From an uncultured Christensenella sp. (GTDB taxonomy: Bacteria; Bacillota; Clostridia; Christensenellales; UBA3700): DNA of 10,381 bases. The notes beneath the pieces were generated by a model, which saw only the letters and a list, made by a program, of their open reading frames with translations, was not told where the DNA came from and searched no databases. The position numbers and the translations under genes are program-made. The stretch covers positions 1-10,381 of the forward strand of contig CAJTXS010000035.1 of NCBI GenBank assembly GCA_910583735.1, read 5' to 3'. Positions 6,982-10,381 of the stretch are shown here, in pieces (the stretch's first letter is position 1; every line of letters begins with the position of its first letter).

Positions 6982-7002
6982 AATAAGCAGAGGTCATAGA
7001 AT

Positions 7003-8403
7003 ATGAAGAAAAATCAACTCGATTCCGATACCGAATCCGTAAAGACCAAGAAGGCTACGGCAGCGGCTATTGCGAAAGAGAACGATACCGACGGCGAGGA
7101 CGACGTTAAGTCTAAGTCCAAGCGTCCTCACGACAGAGGCGCCTTCGCCCGTTTCGAAGCCAAGTATCACTTGATAGGCAACGTCGTTGCTGCGGCGTTG
7201 ATTATTGTGCTTGCGCTTATGTGCGCTTTTTCTACGGTACAAATAAGCATGCCTGCGGCAAATTCCGACGAGGGCATTGTGGTAGAGCAGTCTATGATAG
7301 ATCTCGGCAAGTCCGTCACGGGCTTGTTCATGAGTGCGGAAGATCAGAATGCTTTCGTTGCGGAGTACGAGGTCAATATCGGCACAATCATGCTTGATGC
7401 CTACGCTAAGCACGGCGACGACGAGAAGGCTCTTGCTGGGTATATCGGAGACGAGCTGAGCAAGACGGAGTACGCCAAGTATATGCTCATCAAGAGCAAG
7501 AATAATCTTACCGTTGACGCGGACTCTCTGCCCGAGGGCTCGGAGGCGGCATCTTTAATCAGGACGCTCGAGAGATATTTCAGCTTCGGCACCGTAGTGC
7601 TCGGCATAGCCAGCTGCGTGCCCATGGCGCTTGCTGTTCTCTCGGCTGCCATATTGCTCGTCAAGGCGCTGTTCTTACTGCTGTTTATGCGTAACGGTAA
7701 AAACTTGCACGTGGCTTTCCCTCTCATGAATACTTTTGTAATCCTTGCGATGGTCATGATGAACCTCGGCGCAGGTTTCCATCCCGGTATATTCATATAT
7801 GCGATATTCGGCGCATCGTTCATAGGAATGCTGCTTGCGGGCATTATCAGATATGTTACCTATCCCAATAAGTTTATGGGCAGAGGGCTTGCAAGATATA
7901 TCGTCATGCAGGCGGGCATGGTGGTGGCTCTGTGCATGTCGCTGCTCGATACACTCATCGTCAAGACGGGCGAAGTCTCTGTCAGCATGAGCGTGGGCGA
8001 GTTGGTCAGTTCCGGCTTGATTACGTCGCATCTGTCGGGCGGCTTCGATACGTCTACATGGGTTATGCCGCTGGCGCTCGACGTGATTATGTTGCTCGCT
8101 ACATTCATTATGGGCTGTATAATGGCGTCTAAGATGTTCACGGTAGGCAACCGTTGGCGCAAGCGTCAATGGAAGGCGCGCAACGAGCTCACCGCAATCA
8201 GCGCTATCCTCGTGACGGGATTTATGGCGGGCTTTGGTTATCTGTATACATTTATCTACAACAATTATATCCACGCAATAGAAGGCTTGAAGCTCGAGCT
8301 TAACTGGATGGTGCTCATCGCGCCCGTCGTATTGTTGCTTGTATTTATCTTCTTGCTCATACTGCGCCCTGCTAAGCGTCAACGCAGTGGCGACGACGAT
8401 TAA
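7003..8403 (+). CDS. Polytopic membrane protein of unknown function
   Basis: At 466 residues; I do not recognise the family. Residues 1-50 are hydrophilic, rich in Lys, Asp and Ser, probably cytoplasmic and disordered. A first membrane segment spans ~57-79, followed by a ~115-residue soluble, probably extracellular region (ISMPAANSDEG... to ...LERYFSFG). Then come about seven further hydrophobic segments near 197-228 (long), 237-257, 264-287, 299-320, 353-375, 396-419 and 435-456, and a short charged tail ending in Asp-Asp-Asp. There are no transporter nucleotide-binding motifs, kinase motifs or obvious catalytic residues. The TM1-soluble loop-multi-TM layout is seen in sensors and in export or envelope-assembly factors, but this is too general to assign. 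It has its own promoter and terminator, so is likely monocistronic, and lies between two giant surface-protein paralogues. Confidence 0.85.
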   Translation: MKKNQLDSDTESVKTKKATAAAIAKENDTDGEDDVKSKSKRPHDRGAFARFEAKYHLIGNVVAAALIIVLALMCAFSTVQISMPAANSDEGIVVEQSMIDLGKSVTGLFMSAEDQNAFVAEYEVNIGTIMLDAYAKHGDDEKALAGYIGDELSKTEYAKYMLIKSKNNLTVDADSLPEGSEAASLIRTLERYFSFGTVVLGIASCVPMALAVLSAAILLVKALFLLLFMRNGKNLHVAFPLMNTFVILAMVMMNLGAGFHPGIFIYAIFGASFIGMLLAGIIRYVTYPNKFMGRGLARYIVMQAGMVVALCMSLLDTLIVKTGEVSVSMSVGELVSSGLITSHLSGGFDTSTWVMPLALDVIMLLATFIMGCIMASKMFTVGNRWRKRQWKARNELTAISAILVTGFMAGFGYLYTFIYNNYIHAIEGLKLELNWMVLIAPVVLLLVFIFLLILRPAKRQRSGDDD

Positions 8404-8430
8404 TCGATTAGTTATTTACGTCATTAATAG

Positions 8431-8465
8431 CAAAAAGGCGACCTTGTTATAAGGTCGCCTTTTTG
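8431..8465 (+). terminator. Strong intrinsic terminator after the membrane protein gene
   Basis: A perfect 15-bp stem (8431-8445 with 8451-8465; GC core AAGGCGACCTT / AAGGTCGCCTT) closes the loop GTTAT and ends in TTTTTG. The matching A-tract on the left side makes it potentially bidirectional, so it would also stop transcription arriving from the right. Confidence 0.9.
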
Positions 8466-8502
8466 TTAATCTATCATTTATCTACGCGCTAAAAAGTATA
8501 TT

Positions 8503-8537
8503 AAATGTACATAAATTAGTATAATTGATGATCATTT
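8503..8537. repeat. Left arm of a perfect 35-bp inverted repeat (contains inverted dyad, copy C)
   Basis: This arm starts AAATGTACAT and ends GATGATCATTT. It is the exact reverse complement of 8662-8696 over all 35 bases, including the positions where the inner 29-bp dyad is asymmetric, so this is more than two similar palindromic operators. The spacer between arms is 124 bp and the whole unit 194 bp. Confidence 0.9.
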
Positions 8538-8615
8538 TTACGTACAGTAGCCGCTAATCGTATTAATATTTTAGCTTAAAGCCCTCTATAAGTCAATATT
8601 ATGCCGCGGAAATAA

Positions 8616-8644
8616 GCGGAAATCCATATTTTTCCGCCATTTTT
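8616..8644 (+). terminator. Terminator-like hairpin inside the inverted-repeat spacer
   Basis: GCGGAAA (8616-8622) pairs with TTTCCGC (8631-8637) around an 8-nt loop, followed by CATTTTT. On the opposite strand the same hairpin is followed by the weaker TTATTT. In the first gene's leader the corresponding GCGGAAA (10-16) and TTTCCGC (48-54) are further apart and lack a following T-tract. It may act as a leader attenuator. The stem is only 7 bp, so the call is tentative. Confidence 0.4.
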
Positions 8645-8661
8645 CTTATCCATTTGTCGAT

Positions 8662-8696
8662 AAATGATCATCAATTATACTAATTTATGTACATTT
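8662..8696. repeat. Right arm of a perfect 35-bp inverted repeat (contains dyad, copy B)
   Basis: The arm starts AAATGATCAT and ends ATGTACATTT, pairing exactly with 8503-8537. Its inner 29-bp dyad (8665-8693) equals the dyad at 58-86 except for one base (C instead of T near the centre). It lies 121 bp before the TTG start of the second surface protein. Confidence 0.9.
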
Positions 8697-8817
8697 TTAC
8701 CGATAATTTTTTGCCGCTATTCGACATTAACCATGGATAAATACCGCAATTTCGCATTGCAGTTGACATACGGTCGGATGAAGAAATTATTGATTATAGA
8801 CTGTATATAGGTTGGTT

Positions 8818-10381
8818 TTGAGTAGAAGATATAGATATGTATCTGTATTTGTCGCGGCGATTATTATCGTCGCTGTATTGCTATGCTTTTGCTTTATTTC
8901 TTTTAATAATATTAATGACGTATTTGCATTTACAAGTTCCAATATAACGAGCGGAGCGGTAGACGTCGGCGACATATTGCTGGACGGCTACGCGGACCGC
9001 ACGGACGGGAAGGTATTTAACGGCGAGTCGATGGCGGCGCTGTATGAGAAGCTCACGGGCAAGACAGGCGCGGAGATAGGGGACGTAGACAACCTCGGTA
9101 CGCTTACCGCAGCCGATATACGCGCTAAGAACGGTAATAAAGACATAGTGCTTACCATGGACGGACAGCAATGGACGGTAACGCACCTTGCCAAGGACAG
9201 ATCGGGTAATATTATAGTAACGTTGTGGCAGGCAAGCGGCGCTAATTCGTGCGAGTGGAACAAGTGGTATAAAGATACAACCGCGTATGAATATCCTTCT
9301 AATGTATACGGAACGAGTTATATAAGGTCGCAAGGGCTTAATATAGGTAGCGATTATGCGGAGTCCGAAAATGCGGCGACGCTTACTGAATCTTCTCAGG
9401 ACGAGACGCATGAGTACGCTAAACTCACTATGCCGTCTGTAAAGGGCTCTCTCACAGACTTTATCGTAAAGCCGTCTGCGGTGGCATATCAAGAGAATCA
9501 GAACAATAATGCGGGAGACACAATAGGTAATGTGGGTTATACATTGCCAAATGACGCATACGGTACTCCGAGCGGCAATGTGAATTGGTATACAGCCGGA
9601 AGCACCGACATGAGTGTTTTGCCGTCGAAGACGGGTTATAGTGCATGGAAAGACGACTATATATGGTTGCCGTCTATGACAGAAACAGGAATTGATGATA
9701 ATGTCAACGGAATATGGGCATTGTCAAAGAATCAAAGATCAAATTCCAAAATATCGCTGCTGCGTTCCAGCGGACATAAGAATGCAGCTCGTAATTATCA
9801 CTTGGCTGCGACTGGCAATGCGCTTGGCTACGGGTATATGACGCTTGCCTACGCCGTCCGTCCCGCGCTTCACTTAAATCTTAACTTGGTGTCAAAGCAT
9901 AGTAGCGCGATTGAATCGGCAGGACCTACCGATGTTACAGCTGAGTACAATGGTACGGCGCTCGCATTGGACGATGTAGCAGACGAGCAGAAAAAGTGGT
10001 TTGACCCCGAAAAGATAAGTATCACATATGACGGCGACATTAAAGATGTCGGTACTTATAAAGTAAAGGCGGAGATTATAGCAGACGGATTTATTTTCGA
10101 CGGTACTCCCGACACGGCTGCAGGCGAGAGCGAAACTGTAAGATACTTTAACTTTACCGTAACTAAGAAGAAGATAGGGATAACGGCAGCGCTGGACAGC
10201 GGAGGAATGCCTACGGTCACGCTTAAGAATGCGGGAGACGTGTATAGCGGCGATACGGGAGATAGGGCGCCTAAGTTCGGCTTTACATACACAGGCAACG
10301 GATATAATAGCGATACGCCGCCTACGGCAGTGGGCACATATACGGCAACTGCTAAGATAACCAACGAGTGTAACTATCAGA
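8818..10381 (+). CDS. Second giant surface protein (5' part only), paralogue of the first
   Basis: The frame is open from TTG 8818 to the window end (521 codons and one base) without a stop, so the gene is cut by the window edge. It begins MSRRYRYVSVF, then a hydrophobic segment VAAIIIVAVLLCFCFISF and the conserved DVFAF, as in the first paralogue. A DUF6273-like domain follows, with EWNKW, the shared YPSNVYGTSYIRS, DDYIWLPS and the closing AVRPALHLNL. Then come the first two Ig/MBG-like modules (TDVTAEYNGTALAL ... FTVTKKK, and IGITAALDSGG ... TAVGTYTATAKITNECNY). Identity to the first protein is high throughout except at codons 9766-9849. Relative to the first protein it is about 16 codons shorter over the shared span. 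It is preceded by a copy of the same leader. It lacks an early ATG, so automated callers may miss or truncate it. Confidence 0.88.
   Translation, partial: MSRRYRYVSVFVAAIIIVAVLLCFCFISFNNINDVFAFTSSNITSGAVDVGDILLDGYADRTDGKVFNGESMAALYEKLTGKTGAEIGDVDNLGTLTAADIRAKNGNKDIVLTMDGQQWTVTHLAKDRSGNIIVTLWQASGANSCEWNKWYKDTTAYEYPSNVYGTSYIRSQGLNIGSDYAESENAATLTESSQDETHEYAKLTMPSVKGSLTDFIVKPSAVAYQENQNNNAGDTIGNVGYTLPNDAYGTPSGNVNWYTAGSTDMSVLPSKTGYSAWKDDYIWLPSMTETGIDDNVNGIWALSKNQRSNSKISLLRSSGHKNAARNYHLAATGNALGYGYMTLAYAVRPALHLNLNLVSKHSSAIESAGPTDVTAEYNGTALALDDVADEQKKWFDPEKISITYDGDIKDVGTYKVKAEIIADGFIFDGTPDTAAGESETVRYFNFTVTKKKIGITAALDSGGMPTVTLKNAGDVYSGDTGDRAPKFGFTYTGNGYNSDTPPTAVGTYTATAKITNECNYQ
9766..9849 (+). other. 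Variable patch of the DUF6273-like domain, second paralogue
   Basis: These 28 codons correspond, without any gap, to 1156-1239 in the first paralogue but share only about 6 residues with them (Ser, Ala, Tyr-His, Gly and Thr positions). The flanks on both sides are strongly conserved. Confidence 0.55.

Larger units (their letters stand above)
8466..8817 (+). promoter_or_regulatory. Duplicated leader/regulatory region of the second surface-protein gene
   Basis: There is no credible gene in this 352-bp stretch. From 8597 on it repeats, block by block, the leader of the first surface gene (1-204). Upstream of that, unique to this side or beyond the window at the first gene, lies the left arm of a 35-bp inverted repeat. 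TTGACA at 8763-8768 is a good -35, but the best -10 at 17 bp (ATTATT, 8786-8791) is poor. TATTAT at 8597-8602 opens the duplicated region and could be a distal -10. TATAGG at 8806-8811 is the likely ribosome binding site for the TTG at 8818. Confidence 0.65.

Noticed and set aside
7675..8382. 235-codon minus-strand open frame inside the membrane protein gene
   Set aside because: Its translation is rich in His, Arg and Gln in a way typical of antisense to hydrophobic codons, it has no domain signal, and it overlaps a convincing multi-TM gene entirely.
8503..8696. Reading the inverted repeat as a MITE or insertion-sequence remnant
   Set aside because: There is no target-site duplication that I can see outside the arms, no transposase fragment, and the right arm also occurs as a conserved leader element before the first paralogue.
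8763..8791. TTGACA with ATTATT as the promoter of the second surface gene
   Set aside because: The -35 is perfect but the -10 at 17 bp is poor and is not conserved in the first leader, so it is mentioned in the leader entry but not listed as a separate promoter.
8881..9492. 203-codon open frame on the minus strand, with a similar minus-strand frame at 229-573 in the first paralogue
   Set aside because: Both are antisense shadows of the homologous signal and DUF6273-like coding sequence. Their mutual resemblance follows from the conserved + strand proteins, and the translations lack recognisable domains.

Overview
The window looks like chromosomal DNA of a low-to-mid GC Gram-positive bacterium, most likely an uncultured gut-type member of the Bacillota (Clostridia). 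The basis is indirect: giant secreted proteins made of a DUF6273-like lectin-fold domain plus many Ig/MBG-like repeats, a single-domain MGMT-family protein, AT-rich intergenic DNA, consensus -10/-35 promoters and classical intrinsic terminators. No rRNA, tRNA, integrase, transposase or CRISPR is visible, so placement below phylum is uncertain. All genes are on the + strand.

Layout: (1) 1-204, conserved leader/regulatory region of the first surface protein. (2) 205-5538, a roughly 1,780-residue surface protein with an N-terminal signal, a DUF6273-like domain, about 14 beta-rich repeats, a C-terminal membrane anchor and a charged cytoplasmic tail. (3) Intrinsic terminator at 5564-5604. (4) 5767-6763, a two-gene unit: an MGMT-like alkyl-DNA-binding protein with its catalytic Cys, then a SprT-like zinc metalloprotease. 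It is read from a near-consensus promoter placed so close to the ATG that the message should be leaderless. (5) 7003-8403, an unrecognised 466-residue polytopic membrane protein with its own promoter and a strong 15-bp terminator. (6) 8466-8817, a regulatory region that repeats the leader of the first surface gene and adds a perfect 35-bp inverted repeat. (7) 8818 to the window end, the 5' part of a second surface protein paralogous to the first. It has the same TTG start but is cut by the window edge.

The main interest is the pair of surface-protein paralogues. Their upstream DNA is duplicated with them. It carries three copies of a 29-bp imperfect dyad, two forming a perfect 35-bp inverted repeat around 124 bp immediately upstream of the second gene, with a terminator-like hairpin inside. 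This layout resembles invertible leader switches of surface proteins such as cwpV in Clostridioides difficile, but inversion is only a hypothesis here. Between the paralogues, a 28-residue patch near the end of the DUF6273-like domain is strongly diverged, without any length change, inside otherwise well-conserved sequence. This suggests a diversified ligand-binding face. The middle genes (MGMT-like, SprT-like, membrane protein) show no evident functional tie to the surface proteins.
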